Part shown: positions 36,011 to 47,973 of the stretch, in pieces
How positions within the stretch are numbered: the stretch's first letter is position 1
How the letters are laid out: every line of letters begins with the position of its first letter
Assembly (NCBI RefSeq): GCF_007858535.1
Contig: NZ_CP040174.1
Span: forward strand, 2,976,001-3,040,000
Origin: Arthrobacter sp. UKPF54-2
GTDB lineage: Bacteria > Actinomycetota > Actinomycetes > Actinomycetales > Micrococcaceae
Reading direction: 5' to 3'
Length of the DNA: 64,000 bases
Position numbers and translations under genes: made by a program
Notes under the pieces: generated by a model
Database searches by the model: none
Told to the model about the DNA's origin: nothing
Seen by the model: only the letters and a program-made list of their open reading frames with translations

Positions 36011-37660
36011 ATGACCACTCTCAGCTACGACGCCACGGGCGCCGCCCGCCAGGCCTACGAACAGCACCTGCCCGCCCTCCTGGAAGACCGGGTTGCCACC
36101 CGGATCTTCGCCAAGGACGCCACCCTGTGGGGCCCCGACGCCGAGGCTGAGTCCGCGGTCCGGCTCGGCTGGGTGGAGGCCGCCACCGTCTCCCAGCCGC
36201 TCGTGCCGGAGATCCTGGCGCTGCGCGACGCGCTCCGCGCCGAGGGCGTGTCCCGGATTGTCCTGTGCGGCATGGGCGGTTCCTCCCTGGCGCCCGAGGT
36301 CATCGCCGGAACCGCGGGCGTCGAGCTGACCGTGCTGGACAGCACCGACCCCGAACAGGTGGACGCCGCCCTGGCGGACCGGCTCGCGGAGACCGCTATC
36401 GTGGTGTCCTCGAAGTCGGGTTCGACCCTGGAAACCGACTCGCAGCGCCGGGTCTTCGAGCACGCCTTCACCGAGGCCGGGCTCGACGCGAAGAGCCGGA
36501 TCATCATTGTGACCGACCCGGGTTCCCCGCTGGATGCGGCCTCCCGCGAAGCCGGCTACCGCGCCGTCTTCAACGCCGACCCGAACGTCGGCGGCCGCTA
36601 TTCGGCGCTCACCGCCTTCGGCCTGGTGCCGTGCGGCCTGGCCGGCGTCGACATCCAGGCCTTCCTGGACGAGGCCGAAGAGACTGCTGAGATTCTCAAC
36701 GACGACAGCGAGGAGAACATCGGGCTCGCCCTCGGCGCCGCGCTGGGCGGCACCACCCCGCTCCGGGACAAGATCGTCATCGCCGAGGACGGCTCCGGGA
36801 TCGTGGGCTTCGCCGACTGGGCCGAACAGCTCATCGCCGAATCCACCGGCAAGCTCGGCACCGGGGTGCTGCCGGTTGTCGCCGGACCAAACGCCCCGGA
36901 GGTCACGGGCGGCGCCGCGGACGTGCTGGTAGTCCGGCTGGTCGGCGCGGACGCCGACGTCGAGCTCGGCGCCAACGAGGCGGCGATCGCCGGCGGCCTC
37001 GCAGCGCAGATGATGACCTGGGAGTTCGCCACCGCCGTCGCGGGCCGGCTGCTGGGCATCAACCCCTTCGACCAGCCCGACGTCGAGGCCGCCAAGGTGG
37101 CCGCGCGCGGACTCCTGGACGCACAGCCGAAGGCGACGGCGGCGGACTTCACCGACGGGGCCATCGAGGTCCGCGGCGGCGACTGGCTGGGCGCGGCCAC
37201 CACCGCAGCCGAGGCGGTCAGCGCGCTGCTCGGCCAGCTAGGCACCGACGGCTACCTCAGCGTCCAGGCCTACTTCGACCGGCTCAGCTACGCGCCGCTG
37301 GAAGGCATCCGCGACGAACTGGCGGCGCTCAGCGGCCGGCCCGTCACCTTCGGCTGGGGTCCCCGGTTCCTTCACTCGACCGGCCAGTTCCACAAGGGCG
37401 GCCCGGCAATCGGCGTGTTCCTGCAGGTCACGGCGGCGTCCGCGGCGGACCTCGCCATCCCGGACCGGCCGTTCACGTTCGGCGAACTGATCACGGCCCA
37501 GGCAGCGGGTGACGCGCAGGTCCTCACCGAACACGGCCGTCCCGTACTCCGGCTTCACCTCACGGACCGTGCCGCCGGCGTCCGCCAGCTGCAGCAGCTT
37601 GTCTCCGCGCTGGCCGGCACCTCCACCGCGGGCAGCCCCGCCTCCACCACCGAAAGCTAA
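36011..37660 (+). CDS. pgi: Glucose-6-phosphate isomerase
   Basis: 549 residues. SIS-domain motifs: VLCGMGGSSLAPEVI and VVSSKSGSTLETDSQ for sugar phosphate, then GGRYSALTAFGLVP and LGTGVLPVVAGP. Interconverts glucose-6-phosphate and fructose-6-phosphate. Its place between tal and zwf links glycolysis to the oxidative branch in one operon. The protein is of the actinobacterial transaldolase/Pgi-like type rather than the E. coli type. ATG at 36011. Confidence 0.93.
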   Translation: MTTLSYDATGAARQAYEQHLPALLEDRVATRIFAKDATLWGPDAEAESAVRLGWVEAATVSQPLVPEILALRDALRAEGVSRIVLCGMGGSSLAPEVIAGTAGVELTVLDSTDPEQVDAALADRLAETAIVVSSKSGSTLETDSQRRVFEHAFTEAGLDAKSRIIIVTDPGSPLDAASREAGYRAVFNADPNVGGRYSALTAFGLVPCGLAGVDIQAFLDEAEETAEILNDDSEENIGLALGAALGGTTPLRDKIVIAEDGSGIVGFADWAEQLIAESTGKLGTGVLPVVAGPNAPEVTGGAADVLVVRLVGADADVELGANEAAIAGGLAAQMMTWEFATAVAGRLLGINPFDQPDVEAAKVAARGLLDAQPKATAADFTDGAIEVRGGDWLGAATTAAEAVSALLGQLGTDGYLSVQAYFDRLSYAPLEGIRDELAALSGRPVTFGWGPRFLHSTGQFHKGGPAIGVFLQVTAASAADLAIPDRPFTFGELITAQAAGDAQVLTEHGRPVLRLHLTDRAAGVRQLQQLVSALAGTSTAGSPASTTES

Positions 37661-37675
37661 GGCACCACAGCAACC

Positions 37676-39238
37676 ATGCCACTCTCGCAAAACGGCAGCC
37701 CTAAATCCGCGGGCCGGGGGCGCAATCCGCTCCGGGATCCGCGGGACCGGCGGCTGAACCGGATCGCCGGCCCGTCCTCCCTGGTGCTCTTCGGCGTCAC
37801 CGGTGACCTCGCCCGCAAAAAGCTCATGCCGGCCGTCTACGACCTGGCCAACCGCGGGCTGCTGCCCCCCAGCTTCGCCCTGGTCGGGTTCGCCCGGCGG
37901 CAGTGGGAAAACGAGGACTTCGCCGCCGAGGTGAAGGAAGCGGTCAAGAGCTACGCCCGGACCCCGTTCGATGAAACGGTCTGGAAGCAGCTCTCCGAGG
38001 GCATCCGTTTTGTGCAGGGCGAATTCGACGACGACGACGCCTTCGAGCGGCTCAGCGAGACGATCGACGAACTCGACGAACAGCGCGGCACCCGCGGCAA
38101 CCACGCCTTCTACCTGTCGATCCCGCCGAAGGCTTTTGAACTCGTCTGCCGGCAGCTCTCCAAGCACGGGCTCGCCCAGGCCGAGGGCGACAAGTGGCGT
38201 CGCGTGGTGATCGAGAAGCCGTTCGGGCACGACCTCGAGTCGGCCCGCCAGCTCAACGACATTGTGGAGTCGGTGTTCCCGCCGGACGCGGTCTTCCGGA
38301 TCGACCACTACCTCGGCAAGGAGACGGTCCAGAACATCCTGGCCCTGCGCTTCGCCAACCAGCTGTTCGAACCGCTGTGGAACGCGAACTACGTGGACCA
38401 CGTCCAGATCACCATGGCGGAGGACATCGGCACCGGCGGCCGCGCCGGCTATTACGACGGCGTGGGCGCGGCCCGCGACGTGATCCAAAACCACCTGTTG
38501 CAGCTGCTCGCCCTGACCGCCATGGAGGAGCCGATCTCCTTCAACGCGGACGACCTCCGCGCCGAAAAGGAAAAGGTGCTGGCGGCCGTGCGGCTGCCCG
38601 AGGACCTCTCCACCCATTCGGCGCGCGGGCAGTTCGCCGGCGGCTGGCAGGGCGGCGAGCAGGTGCTGGGCTACCTGGAGGAGGAGGGCATCCCTGCCGA
38701 CTCCACCACCGAGACGTTCGCCGCGATCCGGGTGGATATCAACACCCGGCGCTGGAGCGGCGTGCCGTTCTACCTGCGGGCCGGCAAGCGGCTGGGCCGC
38801 CGGGTGACAGAGATCGCCGTCGTCTTCAAGCGCGCGCCCAACCTGCTGTTCCGCGATCACGGCGAGGACGACTTCGGCCAGAACGCCGTCGTGATCCGGG
38901 TCCAGCCCGATGAGGGCGCCACGATCCGCTTCGGTTCCAAGGTACCCGGCACGCAGATGGAAGTCCGCGACGTGACCATGGACTTCGGCTACGGCCACTC
39001 CTTTACCGAGTCCAGCCCCGAGGCCTATGAGCGGCTCATCCTCGACGTGCTCCTCGGCGAGCCGCCGCTGTTCCCCCGCCATGCCGAAGTCGAGCTGTCC
39101 TGGAAGATCCTGGACCCGTTCGAGGACTATTGGGCGTCCCTGGCCGAACAGCCGGAGCCATACGCCCCCGGAAGCTGGGGCCCGGCCTCCGCCGACGAAC
39201 TGCTCGCCCGCGACGGACGGACCTGGAGAAGGCCATGA
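37676..39238 (+). CDS. zwf: Glucose-6-phosphate 1-dehydrogenase
   Basis: 520 residues. NADP site LVLFGVTGDLARKKLMPAVY; substrate and catalytic site RIDHYLGKETVQN with the active histidine; EKPFGHDLESARQLN. Starts the oxidative pentose phosphate branch. ATG at 37676. The stop overlaps the opcA ATG (ATGA), which suits the need of the enzyme for OpcA. Confidence 0.98.
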   Translation: MPLSQNGSPKSAGRGRNPLRDPRDRRLNRIAGPSSLVLFGVTGDLARKKLMPAVYDLANRGLLPPSFALVGFARRQWENEDFAAEVKEAVKSYARTPFDETVWKQLSEGIRFVQGEFDDDDAFERLSETIDELDEQRGTRGNHAFYLSIPPKAFELVCRQLSKHGLAQAEGDKWRRVVIEKPFGHDLESARQLNDIVESVFPPDAVFRIDHYLGKETVQNILALRFANQLFEPLWNANYVDHVQITMAEDIGTGGRAGYYDGVGAARDVIQNHLLQLLALTAMEEPISFNADDLRAEKEKVLAAVRLPEDLSTHSARGQFAGGWQGGEQVLGYLEEEGIPADSTTETFAAIRVDINTRRWSGVPFYLRAGKRLGRRVTEIAVVFKRAPNLLFRDHGEDDFGQNAVVIRVQPDEGATIRFGSKVPGTQMEVRDVTMDFGYGHSFTESSPEAYERLILDVLLGEPPLFPRHAEVELSWKILDPFEDYWASLAEQPEPYAPGSWGPASADELLARDGRTWRRP

Positions 39239-40176
39239 TCGTAGATCTTCCCGACACAACAACCTCCAAGATCTCCAAGAAGATTATGGCGCTGCGCGAA
39301 CAGGGCGGCGTGATCGCCCTGGGGCGGGTGCTGACCCTGGTGGTGGTGACCAAGTCCGGGCTCGAAGAGGAGGCGATCGAGGCGGCCAACGAGGCGAGCC
39401 GCGAGCACCCCTGCCGGATCATCGTGCTCGCCGACGCCGGCGCCTCCAAGCCCACCCGGCTGGACGCCCAGATCCGTGTGGGCGGCGACGCCGGCGCGTC
39501 CGAGGTCATCCTGCTCCGCGGCTACGGCGAACTCGCGGAGGAAAGTGAATCCCTCGTGGCCGCCCTGCTGCTTCCGGACGCCCCGATTGTGGCCTGGTGG
39601 CCGCACGGGGCTCCCCGGAACGCCTGCGAAACGTCAATCGGGCGGATCGCGCACCGGCGCATCACGGACTCCGCGAACGAGGCGGACCCGCTCGCGGCGC
39701 TGGAGAACCTCCGCACCACGTACAAGGCCGGCGACACCGACCTGGCCTGGACCCGCCTGACCAATTGGCGGATCCAGCTGGCCGCCGTCCTGGACCAGGT
39801 GGATGCGTCGCCGGTCACCGCCGTCGCCGTCGAGGGCGCCTCCGACTCCCCCAGCACCCTGCTGCTCGCGGCGTGGCTGACGCTGGCGCTGGACGCGCCG
39901 GTGACGATCGTGGCCGATCCGGCCGGCACCGGGATCCGGCGGGTGCGGCTGTCCCGCACCGGCGGCGACGTCCAGCTGTTCCGGCCCGGGCTGACCGTGG
40001 CCGAGCTGACCCAGCCCGGACAACCGGCCCAGCGCATCTCGCTCCCGCGGCGCAGCCTCAAGGACTGCCTGGCCGAGGAGCTCCGCCGCCTGGACCCGGA
40101 CGAAGTCTTCGGCGAAGTGATTACTATTGGACTGCCGCGTACCAACCTAAGGAGTGTCCGTCCCAGTGAGCGCTGA
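39235..40176 (+). CDS. opcA: Glucose-6-phosphate dehydrogenase assembly protein OpcA
   Basis: 313 residues. MIVDLPDTTTSKISKKI at the N-terminus and APIVAWWPHGAPRNAC in the middle are OpcA hallmarks. It activates or assembles Zwf in actinobacteria and cyanobacteria. ATG at 39235 overlaps the zwf stop. The 3' end overlaps the pgl start by 11 bases. Confidence 0.96.
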   Translation: MIVDLPDTTTSKISKKIMALREQGGVIALGRVLTLVVVTKSGLEEEAIEAANEASREHPCRIIVLADAGASKPTRLDAQIRVGGDAGASEVILLRGYGELAEESESLVAALLLPDAPIVAWWPHGAPRNACETSIGRIAHRRITDSANEADPLAALENLRTTYKAGDTDLAWTRLTNWRIQLAAVLDQVDASPVTAVAVEGASDSPSTLLLAAWLTLALDAPVTIVADPAGTGIRRVRLSRTGGDVQLFRPGLTVAELTQPGQPAQRISLPRRSLKDCLAEELRRLDPDEVFGEVITIGLPRTNLRSVRPSER

Positions 40177-40984
40177 CCCCAGAGTAAGCATCCATCCTGA
40201 CTCGAAGGTCCTGATGGCCGCGATCGCGGCGCGCCTGATCACCAAGCTTGTGGATATCCAGGACAAGCATGGCGAGGCGACCGTGGTGCTGACCGGCGGC
40301 ACCATGGGCATCGGCTCGCTCAAGGCGGTTGCCGAGTCGCCGGCCGCCCCCGCGGTGGACTGGTCCAAGGTGAACTTCTGGTGGGGCGACGAGCGTTTTG
40401 TGGGCCGCGACGACGCCGACCGGAACGCCCGCCAGGCGTACCAGGCCCTTCTGGACCATATCAACGTGGACCCGGCGCGGGTCCACGTTCCCGGCTCCAC
40501 CGAGGACTTCGACACCCCTGAGGAGGCCGCGGCCGACTACGCCCGGCGGCTTGCCGAGGCGGCCGCCGCCGAACACGCCGCCGACATGTCCGATGACCGC
40601 CCGGAGGAACCGGGCCGCCTGCCGCGGCTGGACATTGTGCTGCTGGGCGTCGGCCCCGACGCGCACGTGGCGTCGCTCTTCCCGGAGCAGGCCGGCATCC
40701 GGGAGAAGGCCCTGACCGTCGTCGGTGTCCACAACTCCCCCAAGCCGCCGCCGGCACGTGTCTCACTGACGCTGCCGACGATCAACACGGCGGACGAGGT
40801 GTGGATGGTGGTGGCCGGTGATGACAAGGCCGGCGCCGTGGGCCTGGCCCTGGCCGGGGCGAACCCGGTGCAGGTGCCGGCGGCGGGGCCGCGCGGGCGT
40901 TTCCAGACCCTGTGGCTGATCGACGAGGACGCGGCCTCACGCGTCCCCGAGCAGCTCGTCCGGAAGGGCGCGTCGGGCGCGTAG
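40166..40984 (+). CDS. pgl: 6-phosphogluconolactonase
   Basis: 272 residues. VVLTGGTMGIGSLKAV, VNFWWGDERFVGRDDADRN and IVLLGVGPDAHVASLFPEQ are the DevB/SOL family motifs. Hydrolyses 6-phosphogluconolactone, the product of Zwf. Two GTG codons are possible; 40166 is preferred because TAAGGAG at 40147-40154 then serves as its ribosome site, whereas the GTG at 40154 overlaps it. The last 48 bases overlap the 3' end of rbpA on the other strand. Confidence 0.95.
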   Translation: MSADPRVSIHPDSKVLMAAIAARLITKLVDIQDKHGEATVVLTGGTMGIGSLKAVAESPAAPAVDWSKVNFWWGDERFVGRDDADRNARQAYQALLDHINVDPARVHVPGSTEDFDTPEEAAADYARRLAEAAAAEHAADMSDDRPEEPGRLPRLDIVLLGVGPDAHVASLFPEQAGIREKALTVVGVHNSPKPPPARVSLTLPTINTADEVWMVVAGDDKAGAVGLALAGANPVQVPAAGPRGRFQTLWLIDEDAASRVPEQLVRKGASGA

Positions 40985-41332
40985 CTTCTCCAGCGCTCCG
41001 GCCAGCACGTCTTCGGCGTCCTGGCTGGAGCGCCGCTCTTTAACGTATTCGAGGTGGCTTTTGTAGCCCTCGGCGGGCTCGTCCTCCAGCGCGAACCGGG
41101 CTTCGTCCCGGGTGGCGGCGCCCCCGCAGCGCCGGCAGTCCCAGACGCCGGGGATCTGCTCTTCGGGGAGTTTGGCGAACACGAGGGACGTTTCGTGGCC
41201 TTTGGCGCACCGGTAGGTGACGGCGATCCGGGGTTGCCCGGCGCCTCCGCCGTCGAGGGGTTCGTGGCGGGCCGGGGCGCCGGCGACGGCACCAACGCGG
41301 ATGCCCCTGAATCCGGAAGCAGAATGCAGCAT
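40937..41332 (-). CDS. rbpA: RNA polymerase-binding protein RbpA
   Basis: 131 residues. RbpA binds the group 1 and 2 sigma factors and stabilises open promoter complexes in actinobacteria. Zinc-binding core: TYRCAKGHETSLVF and WDCRRCGGAATR, followed by the basic linker and the sigma-interaction helix KSHLEYVKERRS with the C-terminal ALEKLRARR. ATG at 41332 (MLHSASGFRG) with AGGAG upstream. Its coding end overlaps pgl by 48 bases. Confidence 0.96.
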   Translation of the reverse strand: MLHSASGFRGIRVGAVAGAPARHEPLDGGGAGQPRIAVTYRCAKGHETSLVFAKLPEEQIPGVWDCRRCGGAATRDEARFALEDEPAEGYKSHLEYVKERRSSQDAEDVLAGALEKLRARRALPDELLGDA

Positions 41333-41444
41333 CGGGAACTCCTGGCTACTGGGCTGGTGATGTTTGCCAGCGACAGTGTATTCCGGGAGTCCCCGTTGCG
41401 GGGAGGGCCGCAAGGCCCTTATGCAGTTGTGGGACGTGGCGCTG

Positions 41445-41702
41445 TCAGGAGTCGCCGCCGCCGCTGAAACGCATCAGCAGGCCCAGGGCGATGATAACGA
41501 CGCCCCAGGTGACGCCGAGGATGATCGTGAAGCGGTTGAGGTTCCGCTCGGCAACGCCCGAGGAGCTCAGTCCGGAGCTCATGCCGCCGCCGAACATGTC
41601 GGACAGACCGCCGCCACGACCCTTATGGAGCAGGATGAGCAAGGTCAGCAGGAGGCTGGTGATGCCCAGCAGCACCTGCAGGATGACATGAAGAACGTCC
41701 AC
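41445..41702 (-). CDS. secG: Preprotein translocase subunit SecG
   Basis: 85 residues, two transmembrane helices (about 5-23 and 58-77) around the loop LHKGRGGGLSDMFGGGMSSG, the SecG signature. Accessory subunit of the SecYEG channel. Last gene of gap-pgk-tpiA-secG. Confidence 0.96.
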   Translation of the reverse strand: MDVLHVILQVLLGITSLLLTLLILLHKGRGGGLSDMFGGGMSSGLSSSGVAERNLNRFTIILGVTWGVVIIALGLLMRFSGGGDS

Positions 41703-41751
41703 GACGGCCTTTCAGAAGAGGGGATTGCGGGGGCCACAAGCTGTGTCCGGA

Positions 41752-42567
<816 letters not shown>

Positions 42568-42597
42568 GTAATCTCCAAAAGGTTCGTAGCAGTGAAA

Positions 42598-42641
42598 AGC
42601 CGGCGGGGTGCCCGCCGTGCGGGACGGCCACCCTGCCGGCT
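42598..42641 (-). terminator. Terminator-like hairpin between pgk and tpiA
   Basis: On the minus strand AGCCGGCAGGGTG (42641-42629) pairs with CACCCCGCCGGCT (42610-42598) with one mismatch, and the stem runs straight into TTTT. The loop has its own CGGGC-type pairing. It looks like a true intrinsic terminator inside the glycolytic operon, so tpiA and secG may be read at a lower level or from another promoter. Confidence 0.7.
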
Positions 42642-42648
42642 GGAGGTC

Positions 42649-43875
42649 CTAGCGGTCCAGGACGCTCAGGCCGGGGAGTTCCTTGCCTTCAAGGTATTCC
42701 AGGCTGGCGCCGCCGCCGGTGGAGATGTGCCCGAACGCCTCGTCGGCGAAGCCAAGGGTCCGGACTGCGGCGGCGGAGTCGCCGCCGCCCACAACCGTGA
42801 ACGCGGACGTTTCGGTCAGGGCCTGGGCGACGGCCCGGGTGCCGCCGGCGAAGGCGGGGAACTCGAAGACGCCCATCGGGCCGTTCCAGAACACCGTTTT
42901 GGCGCCCTTGATCCGTTCCGCGAACGCGGCCGCCGAGTCCGGCCCGATGTCCAGGCCGATGCCGGCGGACCCGAAGCTGCTGGACTCGATCGAGTCGGCC
43001 GCGACCGTTTCGTGCTCGGCGTCGGCGGCGAACTTGGCGGCCACCACCACGTCAGTGGGGATAACGAACTCGGTGCCGGCGTCCGCGGCCCGCTTCAGGT
43101 AGTCCTGCACGACGGGGACCTGGTCGTCTTCGAGCAGGCTGCCGGCGACCTTGTGGCCGGCAGCGGCGAGGAAGGTGAACAGCATGCCGCCGCCCACCAG
43201 GATCGTGTCCGCCTTGCCGATCAGGTTGTCGATGACAGCCAGTTTGTCGGAGACTTTGGAGCCGCCGAGCACCACAACGTAGGGCCGCTGGGTGTCGGTG
43301 GTGAGCTTGCGCAGCACCTCGACCTCGGTGCGGACCAGGTCGCCCTGGTAGGACGGCAGCCGGGTGGCGACGTCGTAGACGCTGGCGTGCTTGCGGTGCA
43401 CGGCGCCGAACGCGTCGTCCACGAAGGCGCCGTTCTCACCGGTGAGGGCTACCAGTTCGTCAGCGAAGGCGCCGCGTTCGGCGTCGTCCTTGGACGTTTC
43501 GCGGGCGTCGAAGCGCACGTTCTCCAGGACGAGGGCTTCGCCGTCCTGCAGCGCAGCGGCGAGCTCCTTGGCTGAGCCGCCGACGGTGTCGCCCGCCAGG
43601 GTGACTGTGAACGGGGCGAGACCGGCCAGCCGGTCAACGGCCGGCTTGAGCGAGTACTTCTCGTCCGGGGCGCCCTTGGGGCGGCCCAGGTGTGCCGTGA
43701 CCAGCACACGGGCACCGGCGTCCGTGAGCTTCGCCAGAACCGGGAGGGAGGCCTTGATCCGGCCGTCGTCAGTCACTGTAGAGCCGTCGAGCGGCACGTT
43801 CAGGTCACTTCTGACCAAAACGTACCGCCCGCGGACACCTTCAGCGATCAATTCGTCGAGGGTGTGGAATGTCAT
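42649..43875 (-). CDS. pgk: Phosphoglycerate kinase
   Basis: 408 residues. [19 protein letters not shown] and [16 protein letters not shown] near the N-terminus, the hinge region, and the nucleotide loop [15 protein letters not shown] with [19 protein letters not shown] at the end. ATG at 43875 ([13 protein letters not shown]), 10 bases after the gap stop. Confidence 0.98.
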   Translation of the reverse strand: MTFHTLDELIAEGVRGRYVLVRSDLNVPLDGSTVTDDGRIKASLPVLAKLTDAGARVLVTAHLGRPKGAPDEKYSLKPAVDRLAGLAPFTVTLAGDTVGGSAKELAAALQDGEALVLENVRFDARETSKDDAERGAFADELVALTGENGAFVDDAFGAVHRKHASVYDVATRLPSYQGDLVRTEVEVLRKLTTDTQRPYVVVLGGSKVSDKLAVIDNLIGKADTILVGGGMLFTFLAAAGHKVAGSLLEDDQVPVVQDYLKRAADAGTEFVIPTDVVVAAKFAADAEHETVAADSIESSSFGSAGIGLDIGPDSAAAFAERIKGAKTVFWNGPMGVFEFPAFAGGTRAVAQALTETSAFTVVGGGDSAAAVRTLGFADEAFGHISTGGGASLEYLEGKELPGLSVLDR

Positions 43876-43885
43876 GAGTCTTACC

Positions 43886-44920
<1,035 letters not shown>

Positions 44921-44930
44921 TCAAGCACGA

Positions 44931-44959
44931 TTAGTTGAGTAGGCGTTCAAGCCAACTAA
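44931..44959. promoter_or_regulatory. Inverted repeat upstream of gap
   Basis: TTAGTTG (44931-44937) and CAACTAA (44953-44959) are perfect inverted heptamers 15 bases apart, 35-63 bases before the gap start codon. A regulator site or leader stem is possible. Evidence is only the symmetry. Confidence 0.4.
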
Positions 44960-45063
44960 CAGATCCCGCACGCCATTGGGCAGAGATGATTACCAGATCG
45001 GAGGGCGACCAGCCACGTTGCTGAAGGCTAACCGCCTTCCGTGACCCATCTTACGTTTAACTG

Positions 45064-45093
45064 GACCCGCCCCCGCAAGTGCGGGGGCGGGTC
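45064..45093. terminator. Terminator hairpin after the superoxide dismutase gene
   Basis: GACCCGCCCCCGC (45064-45076) pairs perfectly with GCGGGGGCGGGTC (45081-45093) over the loop AAGT. A smaller CGGGCC/GGCCCG stem lies at 45104-45119. No T run on the minus side. Confidence 0.6.
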
Positions 45094-45162
45094 TTCCACG
45101 TTCCGGGCCGAACGGCCCGAAATGTGAGCTTTGTTACAGCGATATTTCGGCGTTGCCGCCCC

Positions 45163-45786
45163 TTAGAGGGTGATCAGGCCGGTGGCGTTCTTGCGCGCGG
45201 CGTCGAACCGCTTGGCGACGTCGGCCCAGTTCACGATGTTCCAGAACGCCTTGACGTAGTCCGCCTTGACGTTGACGTAGTCGAGGTAGAAGGCGTGCTC
45301 CCACATGTCGAGCATCAGCAGCGGGGTGGTGCCGAGTGCCACGTTGCCCTGCTGGTCGTAGAGCTGCTCGATGACGAGGTTGCCGCCGATCGGCTCGTAG
45401 GCCAGGAAGCCCCAGCCGGAGCCCTGCAGGCCCAGGGCCGCGGCGCTGAACTGGGCGCGGAACGCGTCGAAGGAGCCGAACGCGTCGTCGATGGCGGCAG
45501 CGAGCTCACCTTCGGGCTTGTCGCCGCCGTCCGGGGAGAGGTTCTTCCAGAACACGGAGTGGTTGATGTGGCCGCCGGTGTGGAACGCAAGGTCCTTGGA
45601 AAGGCGGTTGATGTTGGCGAAGTCGCCCTGCTCGCGGGCCTCGGCCAGCTGCTTCAGGGCGTTGTTGGCGCCGGCGACGTAGGCCGCGTGGTGCTTGCTG
45701 TGGTGCAGCTCCATGATCTTCGCGGAGATGTGCGGCTCCAGCGCGGCGTAGTCGTAGTCCAGTTCTGGCAGTACGTATTCGGTCAC
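45163..45786 (-). CDS. sodA: Superoxide dismutase, Fe/Mn type
   Basis: 207 residues. Metal ligands: His in [14 protein letters not shown], His in [13 protein letters not shown], Asp and His in [12 protein letters not shown]. Converts superoxide to peroxide and oxygen. No signal peptide. The glycine pair and [15 protein letters not shown] do not let me choose iron or manganese with certainty. GTG start at 45786 with GGAGGA 6-7 bases upstream; a longer frame upstream lacks a ribosome site. Confidence 0.95.
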   Translation of the reverse strand: MTEYVLPELDYDYAALEPHISAKIMELHHSKHHAAYVAGANNALKQLAEAREQGDFANINRLSKDLAFHTGGHINHSVFWKNLSPDGGDKPEGELAAAIDDAFGSFDAFRAQFSAAALGLQGSGWGFLAYEPIGGNLVIEQLYDQQGNVALGTTPLLMLDMWEHAFYLDYVNVKADYVKAFWNIVNWADVAKRFDAARKNATGLITL

Positions 45787-45961
45787 AAAATCCTCCAATG
45801 TCGTGGACGGCTCGTCCGGTTTTGCTAACTCTCGGATTGTGCATCCGGATGGTTCAACACCCGGAAGTTTTGTGGATGGGAATCCGGTGGTCATAGCCTC
45901 CGGCCGCGCCGCGGTATTCCCGGGCGCTGGATCCGATTCTGTCCCTGATCCCCGGCGCTGG

Positions 45962-46942
45962 CTACTCGTCCAGCATTTCCGGCGTCACGTTGGCCTCGGT
46001 CCCCGGGATGCCGAGGTCCTGCGCCCGCTTGTCCGCCATGGCCAACAGGCGGCGGATCCGGCCGGCGATGGCGTCCTTGGTCATCACCGGGTCGGCGAGC
46101 CGGCCGAGCTCGTCCAGGCTGGCCTGCTTGTGCGCGACCCGCAGTTCGCCGGCGTACTTGAGGTGGTCCGGGACGTCGTCGCCGAGGATCTCCAGCGCCC
46201 GGTCCACGCGGGCGCCGGCGGCGACGGCGGCCTGGGCCGAGCGGCGCAGGTTGGCGTCGTCGAAGTTGGCGAGCCGGTTCGCGGTGGCGCGGACTTCCTT
46301 GCGCATCCGGCGCTCCTCCCAGACCATCAGCGCGTCGTGCGCGCCCATCCGGGTCAGCAGCGCGGCGATCGTGTCGCCGTCGCGGATCACCACGCGGTCC
46401 ACTCCCCTGACTTCGCGGGCCTTGGCCTGGATACCGAGGCGGCGGGCGGCGCCGACAAGGGCCAGGGCGGACTCCGGGCCGGGGCAGGTGACTTCCATCG
46501 CGGAGGACCGGCCGGGCTCGGTGAGCGAACCGTGGGCCAGGAACGCGCCGCGCCAGACCGCTTCGGCGTCGGCGGCGGAGCCGTTCACAACGACGGACGG
46601 CAGGCCGCGGACGGGCCGGCCGCGGGCGTCCAGCAGGCCTGTCTGGCGGGCGAGGGCCTCGCCGTCGCGGACCACCCGGACCACGTAGCGGCTGCCGCGG
46701 CGCAGACCGCCGCCGGAGACGACGATGATCTCGCTCTGGTGCCCGTAAACTTCCGCGATGGCGGCGCGGAGCCGGCGCGCGGTCGAGGCGAGGTCAACCT
46801 CGGCCTCGATCACGATCCGGCCGGAGATGATGTGCAGTCCCCCCGCGAACCGGAGCATGGCGGACACCTCGGCCTTGCGGACCGAGGACTTCTTGATATC
46901 CAGCCGGGAAAGTTCTTCCTTGACTGATGCTGTCAGTGCCAT
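45962..46942 (-). CDS. whiA: DNA-binding protein WhiA
   Basis: 326 residues. N-terminal degenerate LAGLIDADG-type domain ([20 protein letters not shown], then [19 protein letters not shown]) and C-terminal helix-turn-helix ([22 protein letters not shown]). In Streptomyces it controls sporulation septation with WhiB; in non-sporulating actinobacteria its targets are less clear. ATG at 46942, 11 bases after yvcK. Confidence 0.96.
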   Translation of the reverse strand: MALTASVKEELSRLDIKKSSVRKAEVSAMLRFAGGLHIISGRIVIEAEVDLASTARRLRAAIAEVYGHQSEIIVVSGGGLRRGSRYVVRVVRDGEALARQTGLLDARGRPVRGLPSVVVNGSAADAEAVWRGAFLAHGSLTEPGRSSAMEVTCPGPESALALVGAARRLGIQAKAREVRGVDRVVIRDGDTIAALLTRMGAHDALMVWEERRMRKEVRATANRLANFDDANLRRSAQAAVAAGARVDRALEILGDDVPDHLKYAGELRVAHKQASLDELGRLADPVMTKDAIAGRIRRLLAMADKRAQDLGIPGTEANVTPEMLDE

Positions 46943-46953
46943 GGCACCTTTCC

Positions 46954-47973
46954 CTACCTGTTCCCGAAAATGTCGTGGTACGCCGTTGCCAGACGCAGCG
47001 GGTCGTGGATCGGCCGGCGGCTCGACGCCCCTACTTTACCCAAGACCACCTCGGCGCCGAGCATTGCGGCGGCCCGTTCGAAGTCGGGGAAGTCCGGCAC
47101 CGACGCGGGGTCGGCCAGGACGACGTCGATGGTGAACTCCGGGGCGTATTCCCGCAGCACCCGCAGGTGGTCGGCGGCGGACATCCCGAGGGTCTCCCGG
47201 GTGTCCGTGGCGAGGTTCATCGTGAGGCAGCGCCGCGCCTCGGTGCTGCAGAGCGCGTCTCGCATCTCCGGCAGGAGCAGGTGCGGCAGGACGGAGGTGT
47301 ACCAGGAGCCGGGGCCGAGGACCACCCAGTCCGCGAGTTCGATCGCGGTCAGCGCTTCGACGCAGGCGGGGGCGGACTCGGGCAGCAGGCGGACGGACTC
47401 GAGCCGGCCGGCGACGGCGCACCTGGCCTGCCCGCTCACCGTCTCCAGCACCGATGTGCCGTCGGGCCGGGAGACCCGGGCCTGGCCTTCGATGGTGAGC
47501 GGGGTGGTGGACATCGGCAGGACCTGCCCGCGGGCGCCCAGGAGCGCGCCGGCCCACTGCAGGCCGGCGACCGTGTCCCCGAGCAGTTCCCACAGCGTCA
47601 CGATCAGCAGGTTCCCCATGGCGTGCTCGTCGAGGGAGCCGCCCCGGCCCTTGCCGGCTTCGAAGCGGTGCTGCATCACGTCGCGCCAGGTTCGTCCCCA
47701 GTCGGTGTCGTCGCACAGCGCGGACAGCGCCATCCTCAGGTCCCCCGGCGGCAGGACGCCGTATTCTTCGCGGAGCCGGCCGGAGGATCCGCCGTCGTCC
47801 GCGACCGTGACGATGGCGGTCAGCTCCGAGGTGAGCAGGCGCAGGGCCGAGAGCGAGGCGGAGAGGCCGTGGCCGCCGCCCAGGGCGACAACGGAGGGGC
47901 CTTTGTCCTGCTGGCCGGCGAAGGCCGCGCTGGCGGCCGGTACCAGGGGCAGGGGCCCGGTCAGGAGCGCCAT
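46954..47973 (-). CDS. yvcK: Gluconeogenesis factor YvcK/CofD-like family
   Basis: 339 residues. [43 protein letters not shown] (split landmark near residues 57-79) and [19 protein letters not shown] are typical. Binds UDP-sugars in characterised homologues and affects cell wall and carbon use. ATG at 47973 overlaps the rapZ stop (TAATG). Confidence 0.95.
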   Translation of the reverse strand: MALLTGPLPLVPAASAAFAGQQDKGPSVVALGGGHGLSASLSALRLLTSELTAIVTVADDGGSSGRLREEYGVLPPGDLRMALSALCDDTDWGRTWRDVMQHRFEAGKGRGGSLDEHAMGNLLIVTLWELLGDTVAGLQWAGALLGARGQVLPMSTTPLTIEGQARVSRPDGTSVLETVSGQARCAVAGRLESVRLLPESAPACVEALTAIELADWVVLGPGSWYTSVLPHLLLPEMRDALCSTEARRCLTMNLATDTRETLGMSAADHLRVLREYAPEFTIDVVLADPASVPDFPDFERAAAMLGAEVVLGKVGASSRRPIHDPLRLATAYHDIFGNR

